A program made the translations under genes and the position numbers. Under the pieces are notes generated by a model. That model was not told the origin of the DNA. It saw nothing but the letters and a program-made list of their open reading frames with translations, and did no database searches. This document shows positions 25,979 through 35,327 of a stretch of DNA of 58,598 bases, one piece after another (the stretch's first letter is position 1; every line of letters begins with the position of its first letter). Source of the DNA: Sneathiella sp. (GTDB lineage: Bacteria > Pseudomonadota > Alphaproteobacteria > Sneathiellales > Sneathiellaceae); assembly GCA_021741195.1 (NCBI GenBank), contig JAIOYL010000003.1:1-58598 (forward strand), written 5' to 3'.

Positions 25979-27223
25979 CTAGATCGGCAGGACACCGACC
26001 ACAAGCAATATGGAACTCGCAATAAACCCCATTACGGGCACCCATATCGGCACCAGAAAAATCTCGCCGGAGGGCGGAAGCGATGTCAGCTTGATACGTA
26101 TCAGTGCGAGATTGACGAAGATAAATACAGTCAGGACAATAGTTGACGTTGATCCAGCAAGCTGTGCGATAGGAAGGAAATAGGCCAGAAAAAGCACGAT
26201 ACCAACGATTAACGCGGTCGCAATCAAGGGTGTACGCGTCACGGGATTAACAATGGCGAAGAATTCGGGCAGGTTCTTTTGCGATGCCAAGCCGTAAATA
26301 ACACGCGAGGCCATGATTACCTGTATAAGGACGCCATTGATTGTGGCGACAATTGCAATCCCGTGGAACACACCGCTTGTGGAAGCTTCGGCCCCTTCGA
26401 AAATTAGCGCAAGCGGCGCGGCGGACCCTGTCAGTTCATCCATCGGAACGACAAGGACAACCACCGAGACAACAGCGAAATAGAGTATGGTGGCAATGAT
26501 GAGCGTGAGAATAATTCCCATTGGGAGCGTCTTGTACGGCTCTATGATTTCTTCCGCGACATTTGCCATGTCTTCGAACCCGATAAAGGCGAAGAAGGCC
26601 AGTAAACTTGCCGATATGATTCCGCTCCAGGCGCTCATCTCGAAGGGCGGAATCAGAGTTCCGACTTTCGTCAAAATCTCCGGTTCTGAGCTAATGCCAT
26701 AAACTATAGCCAGAGCAAGCCCGCCAATCTCGACCACGGTAAAAACCGCGGCGAGCAAAACCGACTCAAATATCCCCCAGGCGGCAATCAAGCCAACCAG
26801 CAGAATTACCAAAACTGTCAGCAATTCTTGCGATAATGGAACCACCTCACTGAGATAGGCGGCCGCTCCGATAGAGACTGCCGCAGAAGAAACAACGCCG
26901 GATGCGGCAACCATGAGCCCGATAATGAGCGTCAGGTTCCTGGAATTAAATCCCGCACGTACATATGCAGCCTCGCCTGCACTTACAGGATACCGCGTCG
27001 ATAGCTCTGAATAAGTAAACCCTGTAAAGGTAACGACGGCGGCCGCGACGAGAAAAGAGATCGGTGCATAAACGCCTGCCTTAGCGGCCGTCGTTCCGAC
27101 AAGCACATAAATTCCGGCGCCAATAGTAACACCCAATCCGTAAAGAGTGAGAAGTGGCAGCGAAAGCTTGCGCTTCAGCTCGGGCTGCCCAGCAGGCTCC
27201 GTATACACATCTGTGTTTTTCAT
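25979..27223 (-). CDS. APC superfamily amino acid permease
   Basis: A 414-residue integral membrane protein with about 12 segments. The N-terminal LSLPLLTLYGLGVTIGAGIY is the TM1 motif with the GAGIY unwound substrate site. FFAFIGFEDMANVAEE in the middle is the TM6 region of the amino acid-polyamine-organocation family. Substrate is not predictable. AGGCG lies 6 bp before the ATG. It is the third gene of a minus-strand operon after the LonB-like protease and Usp-like protein (44 bp gap). Confidence 0.9.
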   Translation of the reverse strand: MKNTDVYTEPAGQPELKRKLSLPLLTLYGLGVTIGAGIYVLVGTTAAKAGVYAPISFLVAAAVVTFTGFTYSELSTRYPVSAGEAAYVRAGFNSRNLTLIIGLMVAASGVVSSAAVSIGAAAYLSEVVPLSQELLTVLVILLVGLIAAWGIFESVLLAAVFTVVEIGGLALAIVYGISSEPEILTKVGTLIPPFEMSAWSGIISASLLAFFAFIGFEDMANVAEEIIEPYKTLPMGIILTLIIATILYFAVVSVVVLVVPMDELTGSAAPLALIFEGAEASTSGVFHGIAIVATINGVLIQVIMASRVIYGLASQKNLPEFFAIVNPVTRTPLIATALIVGIVLFLAYFLPIAQLAGSTSTIVLTVFIFVNLALIRIKLTSLPPSGEIFLVPIWVPVMGFIASSILLVVGVLPI

Positions 27224-27267
27224 TTTCGCCTATTATCAAATGAGCGCCAACCGGGAAATATGGCCGT

Positions 27268-28110
27268 TTATTGAAGGAGTAAAAGAGGATGCCGACTTTC
27301 CAATAAACGCTCTGCATTTAAATTCAGATTAAAAAACTGCCCCCACTCGGTGATGACCAGTATGCAGTCTGCGGGATGAATTGATTGCAAAACGGATGCG
27401 ACATCCTGGACGACAATCGGCGCAATTTTTATACCCTTTTCCTCTTTCGGATTAATGTCCTCAATGTCTGTCGCCAGTTTTTTGGCATCCTCTGCGGCCA
27501 TTCCATAAGGCAGCAGCATAATTTCCTTCTCTCCGGTGCCCGAAAGCGCCAGCGCGGCCTGCAGCCCTTTGCGGGCCGCATCGACACTATCGCAAACAAC
27601 AACAAATTTCTTGGTCAGTGATTTCCCGCCTTTTAGAAGCAATGTCGGCCGCATAATGTTCTGCAAGGCGCTCCGCTTCGAAGAACGGGTTCGATAAAGC
27701 CGCGAGTGCAGCCGACCGGTCCCCTCGATAATAATCAGATCTGTTTCCGGCATGGATTTTTCCTGCTCCAGCCAGAGGTCGCCACTGACGGCATGGAACC
27801 CGACCGTCACCTTCCTCCGGCTACCGGCCCGCTCCAGTTGCCGCCGGACGCTACTTGCCATCGCGCGAAGCTGTGCGTCCAGCGTTAGCTTGTCCAGATT
27901 ACGCGCAATTGGTGACGACAACCTGAATTCACGTATAAAATCAAGCTCTCCGACTGTGACAAGATCACTGTCCTCAATAAATATTCCCTGTAATCCAACT
28001 CCCAGCCGGGCGGCGATCTCTATCGCCGCAGCCATTGTTTCCCGGCAATGTGTCGCGGCGTCCATTTGCAACAGAACTCTATGATATTTCTGAACCACCA
28101 TATCAACCAT
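27268..28110 (-). CDS. Universal-stress-protein-like protein, two-domain
   Basis: I choose the ATG at 28110, which overlaps the LonB-like stop by 8 bp (a downstream ATG at 28101 is possible); this gives 280 residues. The first half has a Usp-like strand-helix pattern (YHRVLLQMDAATHCRETMAAA, GLQGIFIEDSDL, DLIIIEG). A second, weaker Rossmann-like repeat begins at KKFVVVCDSVDAARKGLQAAL. The ATP-binding G-x2-G-x9-G-S/T motif is not clear, so nucleotide binding is doubtful. Its tight coupling to a Lon-type protease suggests a shared stress role; that is inference. Confidence 0.7.
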   Translation of the reverse strand: MVDMVVQKYHRVLLQMDAATHCRETMAAAIEIAARLGVGLQGIFIEDSDLVTVGELDFIREFRLSSPIARNLDKLTLDAQLRAMASSVRRQLERAGSRRKVTVGFHAVSGDLWLEQEKSMPETDLIIIEGTGRLHSRLYRTRSSKRSALQNIMRPTLLLKGGKSLTKKFVVVCDSVDAARKGLQAALALSGTGEKEIMLLPYGMAAEDAKKLATDIEDINPKEEKGIKIAPIVVQDVASVLQSIHPADCILVITEWGQFFNLNLNAERLLESRHPLLLLQ

Positions 28111-30547
28111 CGCTCTGACCCACCGGTTTGTCTTCCGATACAGGCCTGACATATTTTCGGGCCATTTCTGCAAAAGCTTCCAAGCGCGCTTTTACCCGAC
28201 CGTTGATGGAATCCGGTGGATATTTTCCGTCCGCGCTCATCTCTCCAGCCGGTATGCCGGTGAGGACTTCGATCCCTTCATCAATTGTCGAAATTGGGTA
28301 AATGTGAAACTCACCTTTCTCCGCCGCCTCGACGACCTCGTCCTTCAGCATCAAATGTTTAACATTCGAGGCAGGAATGAGGACACCCTGTTCGCCTGTC
28401 AGGCCGCGAAAGCGGCACAAGTCAAAGAATCCCTCGATTTTCTCATTAACCCCGCCAATAGCCTGAACTTCACCAAATTGGTTGACCGACCCGGTAACTG
28501 CCAGTGATTGCCTGATGGGCACCTCCGCCAAAGCCGACAGCAGCGCATAAAGCTCGGTCGACGATGCACTGTCGCCATCTACGGCGCCATAGGATTGCTC
28601 GAAAACCAGACTTGCGGTGAGAGACAAGGGCTTATTCTGCGTATAACGCGCCGCCAGAAAATTGGACAAGATCAGGACACCCTTTGAATGTAGAGGGCCA
28701 CCAAGTTCAACTTCCCGTTCAATGTCTACCACCCGGCCGCGACCAAGATGGACACGCGCTGTAATGCGGCTTGGCCTGCCAAAGGAAAAGTCTCCCAGTT
28801 GCAGGACGGACAGGCCATTTATCTGGCCGACCTTCTCCCCCGATGTATCCAACATCATAATGCCGCGCTGGAACTGTTCTTGCGTCCGCTCCCGCATGCG
28901 GTCGGAGCGGTGAATATGCGCGGCAATGGCCTGCTTGACATCCTCACCACCAATCAATTTGGCGCCGCGCGTGGAAGCCCAATGATCCGCTTCTGAAAGC
29001 AAATCGCCAAGCGAGCGGGCGTGGCTTGACAGCCGCTCGGTATCACCTGTCAGGCGCGTCATGCGCTCAAGAACCTGTGAAACGCCGCCCTGATCCAACG
29101 GCAGCAGATTCTTCTTGCGTGCTTCCGTCGCAATGAAGCGAGCGTACAGCGCAATTGCCTGATCGGTTACCGGCATGCGGTCATCAAAATCGACAGGGAC
29201 TTTAAAAAGATTGTGAAAATCAGGATCATGCTGGCTGAGGAGGTAATAAAGCATCGGATCACCAATCAAGATGACCTTTACGTCGAGCGGTATCGTCTCA
29301 GGCTGTAAACTGACCATACTGCCGAGTGACATCATTTGCGACAGGGATTCAATCCTGATTTCGCGACTGCGCAACTCACGTTTCAGGGTTTCCCATGCAA
29401 AAGGCTGAAAGATCAGCCGGCGCGCATCAAGAATAAGATAGCCTCCGTTCGCCCTGTGCAAGGCACCGGGTTTTATCAGTTGAAAATCGGTCACCAGATT
29501 TCCAAATTCCGATCGATGCTCAATACGGCCCAGCAAATTCTCAACGGTCGGATTGTCTTCATAGACAATCGGCGCGCCGCCATTGGCATCATGGCTGACC
29601 AAGACATTGATCCGGCAATTGCTAATGACACTGTCTTGCTGTCGGATAAAATCAGCCGCCATTCTGGCTGGAATTGTCTGTGCCGCTTCATCCTTGCTAA
29701 GTCGGAAAACGTCGCTATGCCCGATAACATAATCCTGTACACTATCCAGGAAGGCGACGACAGCCGCGCAGTCCTTCCAGTGTTCGCGGTTTTCATCAAT
29801 AAGATGGTCAACGGCGAAACTCGTGACCTCCCGATTCAGGTTGTTGATTTCCCGGCGCTGCTCGCGTTCCAGCTCCGGAAGCATCCGGACAGCGGACTGC
29901 AGATCACCTTCAAGCCCACTGATATCTTTCTTGATGGTTTCCTGCTCTTCCTGAGAAAGTTTGGAAAAAGCTTCCGGATCCAGAACTTTCCCCTCCCGCG
30001 CGGGCGCCAAAGCCAGCCCCATCGGCGTGCGAACAAGAGCGATGTTTTTCTCGCCAGCCTTTTTTTGCAGTGTCTCAAACGCCTCTTCCTGCCGAATTTT
30101 GAATTGCTCGACGATGACATCCAGTCGTGTCTGGTAATCTTCACTTTCAAAAGCCGCCGAAATTACGACTCTGACCTCTTCCGTCAAACTTTCCATTTGC
30201 TTGGCCAGTTCATTGGCGCGGCCCGCCGGCAGACGCAGTACTTTCGGTTGGTCAGGTACGGCGAAATTATTTATGTAGCACCAATCGTCAGGAAGGGGTT
30301 TACTGGCGGCTTCGGGCTCCAGATAACGCCGGATTGTTTCCGTTTTTCCGGAACCTGACGCACCAAATGCGAATAGGTTGAATCCATGGTGGCGTACACC
30401 GATACCAAAGCGAATGGCATTGACCGCACGCTCCTGACCCAAAGGCTCGAGCAATTCCTCTAGTTCGGATGTATCCTTGAACCCAAGCGCGCAGAGATCA
30501 TACCGACGGCATAAATCTGACGCTGGCAATGCCTTGATTTCCGCCAT
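28103..30547 (-). CDS. LonB-like ATP-dependent protease (Lon family S16)
   Basis: An 814-residue protein starting at the ATG at 30547 (AGAGGG 8 bp upstream; a TTG codon precedes it). Walker A is GASGSGKTETIRR near residue 65. A long helical insertion with two coiled-coil-like stretches follows (about 110-260). The C-terminal peptidase has the Ser-Lys dyad S660 in GDSASSTE and K703 in GGVNEKIEGFF, 43 residues apart as in E. coli Lon. There is no N-terminal LAN substrate domain, as in the YcbZ/LonB-like branch. First gene of an operon with the Usp-like protein and APC permease. An FNR-type box is not apparent upstream. Confidence 0.9.
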   Translation of the reverse strand: MAEIKALPASDLCRRYDLCALGFKDTSELEELLEPLGQERAVNAIRFGIGVRHHGFNLFAFGASGSGKTETIRRYLEPEAASKPLPDDWCYINNFAVPDQPKVLRLPAGRANELAKQMESLTEEVRVVISAAFESEDYQTRLDVIVEQFKIRQEEAFETLQKKAGEKNIALVRTPMGLALAPAREGKVLDPEAFSKLSQEEQETIKKDISGLEGDLQSAVRMLPELEREQRREINNLNREVTSFAVDHLIDENREHWKDCAAVVAFLDSVQDYVIGHSDVFRLSKDEAAQTIPARMAADFIRQQDSVISNCRINVLVSHDANGGAPIVYEDNPTVENLLGRIEHRSEFGNLVTDFQLIKPGALHRANGGYLILDARRLIFQPFAWETLKRELRSREIRIESLSQMMSLGSMVSLQPETIPLDVKVILIGDPMLYYLLSQHDPDFHNLFKVPVDFDDRMPVTDQAIALYARFIATEARKKNLLPLDQGGVSQVLERMTRLTGDTERLSSHARSLGDLLSEADHWASTRGAKLIGGEDVKQAIAAHIHRSDRMRERTQEQFQRGIMMLDTSGEKVGQINGLSVLQLGDFSFGRPSRITARVHLGRGRVVDIEREVELGGPLHSKGVLILSNFLAARYTQNKPLSLTASLVFEQSYGAVDGDSASSTELYALLSALAEVPIRQSLAVTGSVNQFGEVQAIGGVNEKIEGFFDLCRFRGLTGEQGVLIPASNVKHLMLKDEVVEAAEKGEFHIYPISTIDEGIEVLTGIPAGEMSADGKYPPDSINGRVKARLEAFAEMARKYVRPVSEDKPVGQSDG

Positions 30548-30785
30548 CAATCGATCCCTCTTGATTTTCCTACCTTAGTAATACTAGCACACTATGAACC
30601 TCTCAATATGAGTCAAATCAAATCAGTCGGCAAATTCTGCTTATTGACTTTTCATGTTGCTAGCATCAATTCCGTCATTTTTAATCGCAAGCTTCCGAAA
30701 GACAGATTGTAGGCATCAAATCCGGCACGAATTTATTCTCGACAGTTAGAAATGAAAGTGCGAACCTTTTTTCGCAGCCTTCAAC

Positions 30786-31088
30786 GCACCTGCCATTCAG
30801 AAAATGCCGGTGATGCTGATCGCTGACGAACCAACATCGGCGCTCGACGTCTCCGTTCAGGTGGAGTTTCTTAATCTGCTGACTGACCTACAAACAGATC
30901 ATAATCTCACCTATCTTATGGTTTCACACGATCTGCCTGTCGTCGCGCATATGTGCGATCGCGTCGCGGTCATGCAATTTGGAGAGATTGTTGAAGTAAT
31001 GACCATAGAAGAAATGCGGGAAATGCAACCCAAACATGCTTATACCCGTCATCTCTTACAAAGTTCTCTGGGCTATAGGCGCAAATAG
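30786..31088 (+). pseudogene. 3' relic of a peptide-type ABC transporter ATPase
   Basis: A ~100-codon fragment matches only the last third of an Opp/Dpp-type ATPase. It keeps Walker B and D-loop (LIADEPTSALDVSVQ), the H-loop (MVSHDLPVVAHMCDRVAVM) and the C-terminal HAYTRHLLQSSLG. Walker A, the Q-loop and the LSGGQ signature are missing. In-frame stops at 30747 and 30753 close the frame just upstream. No permease or binding-protein gene of this type is adjacent. It is best read as a decayed remnant of a lost peptide transporter operon. Confidence 0.75.
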
Positions 31089-31131
31089 GTAACGGCTTTA
31101 CACTGCCTTAGTCGCGTTCCATGTACCCGTA

Positions 31132-31174
31132 TTGATCTTGATCAATGTTGCGGCGCACAAATTCTGTATAGAAT
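31132..31174 (+). promoter_or_regulatory. FNR/FixK-type box and -10 element upstream of phaC
   Basis: TTGATCTTGATCAA (31132-31145) is a perfect FNR/Anr/FixK consensus, TTGAT-N4-ATCAA. A TATAGAAT (31167-31174) lies downstream so that the box centre falls at about -41.5 from the expected start point near 31180, the class II activator position. The phaC ATG is at 31222. The match and spacing are seen; activation under low oxygen is inferred. Confidence 0.75.
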
Positions 31175-31221
31175 ACATTAAGTTTTGCCCTTTCATAAAC
31201 CGATCGGCCAACAGGAATTTC

Positions 31222-33138
31222 ATGAACATGAAAAATACACCTACCGACGTCAATAAAACTCCTCCTTCTCATAATGCGGGGGCGTTAAAAACTATCCCCT
31301 CGCTGCCAGTGAAAAGACGCAGTAAATCGCTTGAAGTTAGCGGTAAAAAGGACAAACCGCATTCTGTCAAGCAGGAGCCGGTCACGTCGCCGTTCGAGCG
31401 CGATTCCTATTTTTCAACCTCGATTCAGGAAATTCTCGACAGATCGACGCACGCCATGGCCGCGCGATTTACCGGCGGGCTTTCCCCGAGCGCTTTGGCT
31501 TCCGCTTATGCGGACTGGGCAGTACATCTGGCGTCATCACCCGGCAAGCAAATTCAGCTTGTGGAAAAAGCCGCGAAGAAAAGTCTCCGATTGGCAAACT
31601 ATACGTCACAATGCGCAGATAAAAGCAAGGCGTCCCCACCCTGTATTGAGCCATTGCCGCAAGACAAGCGTTTTTCCGACAAGGCATGGCAAGCATGGCC
31701 CTATAACCTTATGCATCAGTCATTCCTGATGAACCAGCAATGGTGGCATAACGCGACAACAGGCGTGCGCGGGGTGACGAAACAGCATGAAAATGTCGCG
31801 GAGTTCGCCACGAGGCAGATTCTCGATATATTTTCTCCCTCCAACTATTTTCTGACAAATCCGGAAGTCCTCCAGAAAACGGCGGAGGAAGGCGGCCAGA
31901 ATCTTGTGCGCGGATTTCAGAATTTCGTCAAAGACGTCGAATATGCGGTCAGCGGCAAGAAGCAAGCGGATGTCGAGAAGTATGAAGTTGGCAAAAATCT
32001 TGCCGTGACGCCGGGCAAGGTTATATATCGCAACCGGTTGATCGAACTCATCCAATATGAGCCTGTAACGGAAAAGGTTCATCCGGAACCCATCCTGATT
32101 GTACCGGCATGGATCATGAAATATTATATTCTCGATCTTTCCCCTGAGAACTCTCTCATCAAATATCTAACCGAACAGGGCTTCACGGTTTTCGTTATTT
32201 CATGGAAAAATCCGGATCCGAAGGATCGGGACCTTGGAATGGATGACTACCGCAACCTCGGTGTCATGGACGCGCTTGATGTCATCAGTAAGATTTTACC
32301 AAACCAAAAAATTCATGGCGTTGGTTACTGCCTCGGCGGGACCTTGCTCACAATTACCGCTGCCGCCATGGCGCGGGACGAAGATGAGAGGCTGAAGACG
32401 GTTTCCCTGTTCGCGTCACAGGCGGATTTCACGGAAGCCGGCGAGTTGATGCTGTTCATCAATGAAAGCCAGGTCACCTTCCTGGAAGATATGATGTGGG
32501 AGCAAGGGTATCTTGATACAACCCAGATGGCCGGCGCGTTTCAGTTGTTGCGCTCGAATGACCTGATCTGGTCGCGGATGATCCACAATTACCTGATGGG
32601 TGGTACGGTGGAGTTAAACGACCTGATGACCTGGAACGCAGACGCAACCAGAATGCCTTACAAAATGCATTCGGAGTATTTGCGGCAACTTTTCCTGAAC
32701 AATGACCTTGCTGAAGGCCGATTATTAGCGGAAGGCCGCCCGATAACGGTTTCGGATATTCGCGTTCCCATTTTCGCGGTTGGCACGGAAAAAGATCATG
32801 TTGCGCCGTGGCATTCGGTTTACAAATATCATCTTCTCACCGATACGGAGATCACTTTCCTGCTCACCAACGGCGGACATAACGCGGGTATCGTCTCCGA
32901 GCCTGGCCATCCACACCGCAACTATCGGATTGGAATCAGTAAAGCGGATGACCGTTACCAGAATCCTGAAGAATGGTATGCTGAAACACCTGAACAGGAA
33001 GGATCGTGGTGGCCGGAATTCATTACCTGGCTGAAGAACCGGTCAGAAGACGGGACATCACCACCCCCCATGGGTCTGACGGAAAAGGGCCAAAAGTTGA
33101 TTGGCAACGCTCCTGGCAGCTATATCTATCAAAAGTAG
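31222..33138 (+). CDS. phaC: Class I poly(3-hydroxyalkanoate) synthase
   Basis: I start at the ATG at 31222 (AGGA 8 bp upstream), giving 638 residues. The PHA synthase N-terminal domain spans about 60-300. The alpha/beta hydrolase catalytic domain carries the lipase-like box GYCLGG with nucleophile C370, and D525 (GTEKDHVAPW) and H553 (NGGHNAG) complete the triad. It polymerises (R)-3-hydroxyacyl-CoA into PHA granules. The first ~55 residues are a low-complexity basic and proline-rich extension. First gene of an operon with fabI, the MaoC-Pta fusion, ackA, sulP and a kinase; a phasin follows. Confidence 0.95.
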   Translation: MNMKNTPTDVNKTPPSHNAGALKTIPSLPVKRRSKSLEVSGKKDKPHSVKQEPVTSPFERDSYFSTSIQEILDRSTHAMAARFTGGLSPSALASAYADWAVHLASSPGKQIQLVEKAAKKSLRLANYTSQCADKSKASPPCIEPLPQDKRFSDKAWQAWPYNLMHQSFLMNQQWWHNATTGVRGVTKQHENVAEFATRQILDIFSPSNYFLTNPEVLQKTAEEGGQNLVRGFQNFVKDVEYAVSGKKQADVEKYEVGKNLAVTPGKVIYRNRLIELIQYEPVTEKVHPEPILIVPAWIMKYYILDLSPENSLIKYLTEQGFTVFVISWKNPDPKDRDLGMDDYRNLGVMDALDVISKILPNQKIHGVGYCLGGTLLTITAAAMARDEDERLKTVSLFASQADFTEAGELMLFINESQVTFLEDMMWEQGYLDTTQMAGAFQLLRSNDLIWSRMIHNYLMGGTVELNDLMTWNADATRMPYKMHSEYLRQLFLNNDLAEGRLLAEGRPITVSDIRVPIFAVGTEKDHVAPWHSVYKYHLLTDTEITFLLTNGGHNAGIVSEPGHPHRNYRIGISKADDRYQNPEEWYAETPEQEGSWWPEFITWLKNRSEDGTSPPPMGLTEKGQKLIGNAPGSYIYQK

Positions 33139-33147
33139 GCCGCAAAG

Positions 33148-33918
33148 ATGCTTCGAAACCTTATTGAGGGCAAGCGTGGGTTGGTCATCGGGATTGCCAA
33201 TGAACATTCCATTGCGGCAGGTTGCGCGCGCGCCTTCCGGGACGCCGGAGCAACGCTCGCGGTTACATATCTTAACGAGAAGGCCCGTCCCTTCGTTGAG
33301 CCTGTCGCCCGCGATGTCAATGCGGAGATTATTTTGCCGCTTGATGTAGAAGATAACAATCAAATGGCAGCGGTATTCGAGAGAATATCAACGGATTGGG
33401 GGCAGCTCGATTTCCTTTTACATTCCATTGCCTTCTGTCCGGAAATCGACTTGCATGGACGCGTAATAGATTGTTCACGGACCGGCTTTGCGAAGGCAAT
33501 GGACATTTCCTGCCATTCCTTCATTCGTCTTGCAAAGCATGCCGAGCCATTAATGAAAAAAGGCGGGAGTCTTCTAACCGTGAGTTATTATGGCGCCGAA
33601 AAAGTCGTAGATCACTATAATATCATGGGTCCGGTCAAGGCAGCGCTTGAGGCATCCGTGCGCTACCTTGCCGCCGAATTGGGGCCAGACGGCATTCGGG
33701 TCAACGCCTTGTCACCCGGTCCGTTAAAAACACGGGCGGCCTCCGGGATTGAGCATTTCGATCAGTTGATTGATGAAGCCTGCGCCCGTGCGCCCCGGCG
33801 TCATTTGGTCACCCTTGAGGATGTTGGCAACATGGCCGTGGGCCTGGTCAGTGATGCCGCCCGAAATGTAACCGGCAATATCGCCTATGTGGATGCGGGC
33901 TATCACATTATGGCCTGA
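33148..33918 (+). CDS. fabI: Enoyl-ACP reductase, FabI type
   Basis: A 256-residue SDR-fold enzyme. GLVIGIANEHSIAAGCARAF is the FabI nucleotide-binding start with its SIA motif; DFLLHSIAF follows; the active site is HYNIMGPVKAALEASVRYLA with the Y-x6-K arrangement unique to FabI. The usual reaction is NAD(P)H-dependent reduction of trans-2-enoyl-ACP in fatty acid synthesis. Being 9 bp after phaC, this copy is probably an operon-dedicated paralogue that works on PHA or acyl intermediates; a housekeeping copy may exist elsewhere. Confidence 0.9.
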   Translation: MLRNLIEGKRGLVIGIANEHSIAAGCARAFRDAGATLAVTYLNEKARPFVEPVARDVNAEIILPLDVEDNNQMAAVFERISTDWGQLDFLLHSIAFCPEIDLHGRVIDCSRTGFAKAMDISCHSFIRLAKHAEPLMKKGGSLLTVSYYGAEKVVDHYNIMGPVKAALEASVRYLAAELGPDGIRVNALSPGPLKTRAASGIEHFDQLIDEACARAPRRHLVTLEDVGNMAVGLVSDAARNVTGNIAYVDAGYHIMA

Positions 33919-33932
33919 GCAGGATGCTTGAA

Positions 33933-35327
33933 ATGCAATATATCGAGAATAAAACCTTCGACGAAATCAAGGTGGGCGACGCGGCGGAACTGACGCGCAA
34001 ATTGAAGTCAGAGGACATTGAACTTTTCGCCGTGATGTCCGGAGATGCCAATCCGGCGCATATTGATACGGAATATGCCAAGTCGGACATGTTTCATAAA
34101 GTCATTGCCCATGGGATGTGGGGCGGCGCCTTGATTTCCGCGATTTTGGGTACGGAATTACCTGGCCCCGGAACCATCTACCTCAATCAATCCCTGAAGT
34201 TCCTGAAGCCCGTTGGACTCGGCGATACAGTGCTGGTCCGCGTGACCGTTTCGGAAAAAATCGAAAAAGGTAACCGGCTGAAGCTTGACTGCTCCTGCGT
34301 CAATCAGGATGGCGAAATAGTTATTGAAGGCGAAGCGGAAGTAATCGCGCCGACGGAAAAAGTTAAAAGACCCCGTGTGTTGCTGCCGGAAATCCATCTG
34401 CACGAAACCGGATCCCAATATCAGAAGCTGATCGACGCCACCCGCGATCTCGACCCGATCCGGACAGCGGTGGTCCATCCTTGCGATACAATATCGCTGA
34501 TCGGTGCGCTGGAGGCGGCCAGTCAAAAACTTATTGTTCCAATTCTAATTGGTCCAAAAATCAAAATTCTCGCTGCGGCGGAGGAAGCGAAAAGGAGCCT
34601 TGAGGGGGTTGAGATCATTGACGTCCCGCATAGCCACGCCGCGGCTCAAAAGGCCGTTGAACTGGTTCGCCAGGGCGCGGTAGATGCCTTGATGAAAGGA
34701 AAATTGCATACCGATGAGATTATGGAAGCGGTCGTCGACCGGGAATGTGGGATCAAAACCGAGCGCCGGATCAGTCATGTCTTTGCGCTTGACGTCCCGC
34801 ATTACCCGAAGCCCCTGTTTATTACGGATGCGGCAATCAATATTTATCCCGACCTCAATGACAAGAAAGACATAATACAGAACGCAATCGAACTCGCACA
34901 CGCGCTCGGCATCCCCACGCCAAAAGTCGCCATTCTCTCCGCTGTGGAAACCGTCTATCCCAAAATCGCTTCGACAATTGATGCCGCCGCGCTTTGCAAG
35001 ATGGCGGATCGCGGTCAAATCACGGGGGGATTGCTTGAAGGTCCGCTAGCCTTCGATAACGCAATTTCAAAATCAGCAGCCGAGGCGAAGGGCATAGAAT
35101 CCGAAGTGGCGGGCGACGCCGATATCCTTGTCGTCCCTGATCTGGAAGCGGGCAACATGATCGCGAAACAGCTTATTTATCTGGCGGGCGCGGAGTCCGC
35201 CAGTATTGTCCTTGGCGCGCGCGTTCCCATCGTCCTGACAAGCCGGGCGGACGGAACCTTGTCCCGGCTTGCTTCCTGCGCTCTCGCGCAACTCTATATT
35301 CATCATTCGCGGCGTATCGCCCCATGA
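33933..35327 (+). CDS. Bifunctional MaoC-like enoyl-CoA hydratase / phosphate acetyltransferase
   Basis: The ATG at 33933 has AGG 9 bp upstream and begins MQYIENKTFDEIKVGD; an earlier ATG at 33924 is possible. The N-terminal ~140 residues are a MaoC/PhaJ hotdog domain with the hydratase motif MSGDANPAHIDTEYA and IAHGMW. The C-terminal ~310 residues are a phosphate acetyl/butyryltransferase (for example LMKGKLHTDEIMEAVVD, LDVPHYPKPLFITDAAINI, GGLLEGPLAFDNAIS). Such fusions form (R)-3-hydroxyacyl-CoA and interconvert acyl-CoA with acyl-phosphate. The stop overlaps the ackA start. Confidence 0.92.
   Translation: MQYIENKTFDEIKVGDAAELTRKLKSEDIELFAVMSGDANPAHIDTEYAKSDMFHKVIAHGMWGGALISAILGTELPGPGTIYLNQSLKFLKPVGLGDTVLVRVTVSEKIEKGNRLKLDCSCVNQDGEIVIEGEAEVIAPTEKVKRPRVLLPEIHLHETGSQYQKLIDATRDLDPIRTAVVHPCDTISLIGALEAASQKLIVPILIGPKIKILAAAEEAKRSLEGVEIIDVPHSHAAAQKAVELVRQGAVDALMKGKLHTDEIMEAVVDRECGIKTERRISHVFALDVPHYPKPLFITDAAINIYPDLNDKKDIIQNAIELAHALGIPTPKVAILSAVETVYPKIASTIDAAALCKMADRGQITGGLLEGPLAFDNAISKSAAEAKGIESEVAGDADILVVPDLEAGNMIAKQLIYLAGAESASIVLGARVPIVLTSRADGTLSRLASCALAQLYIHHSRRIAP

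Noticed and set aside
30600-30660. Possible FNR half sites upstream of the LonB-like gene
   Set aside because: Best matches have two or more mismatches in the ten fixed bases, so I do not extend the oxygen-control idea to this operon.
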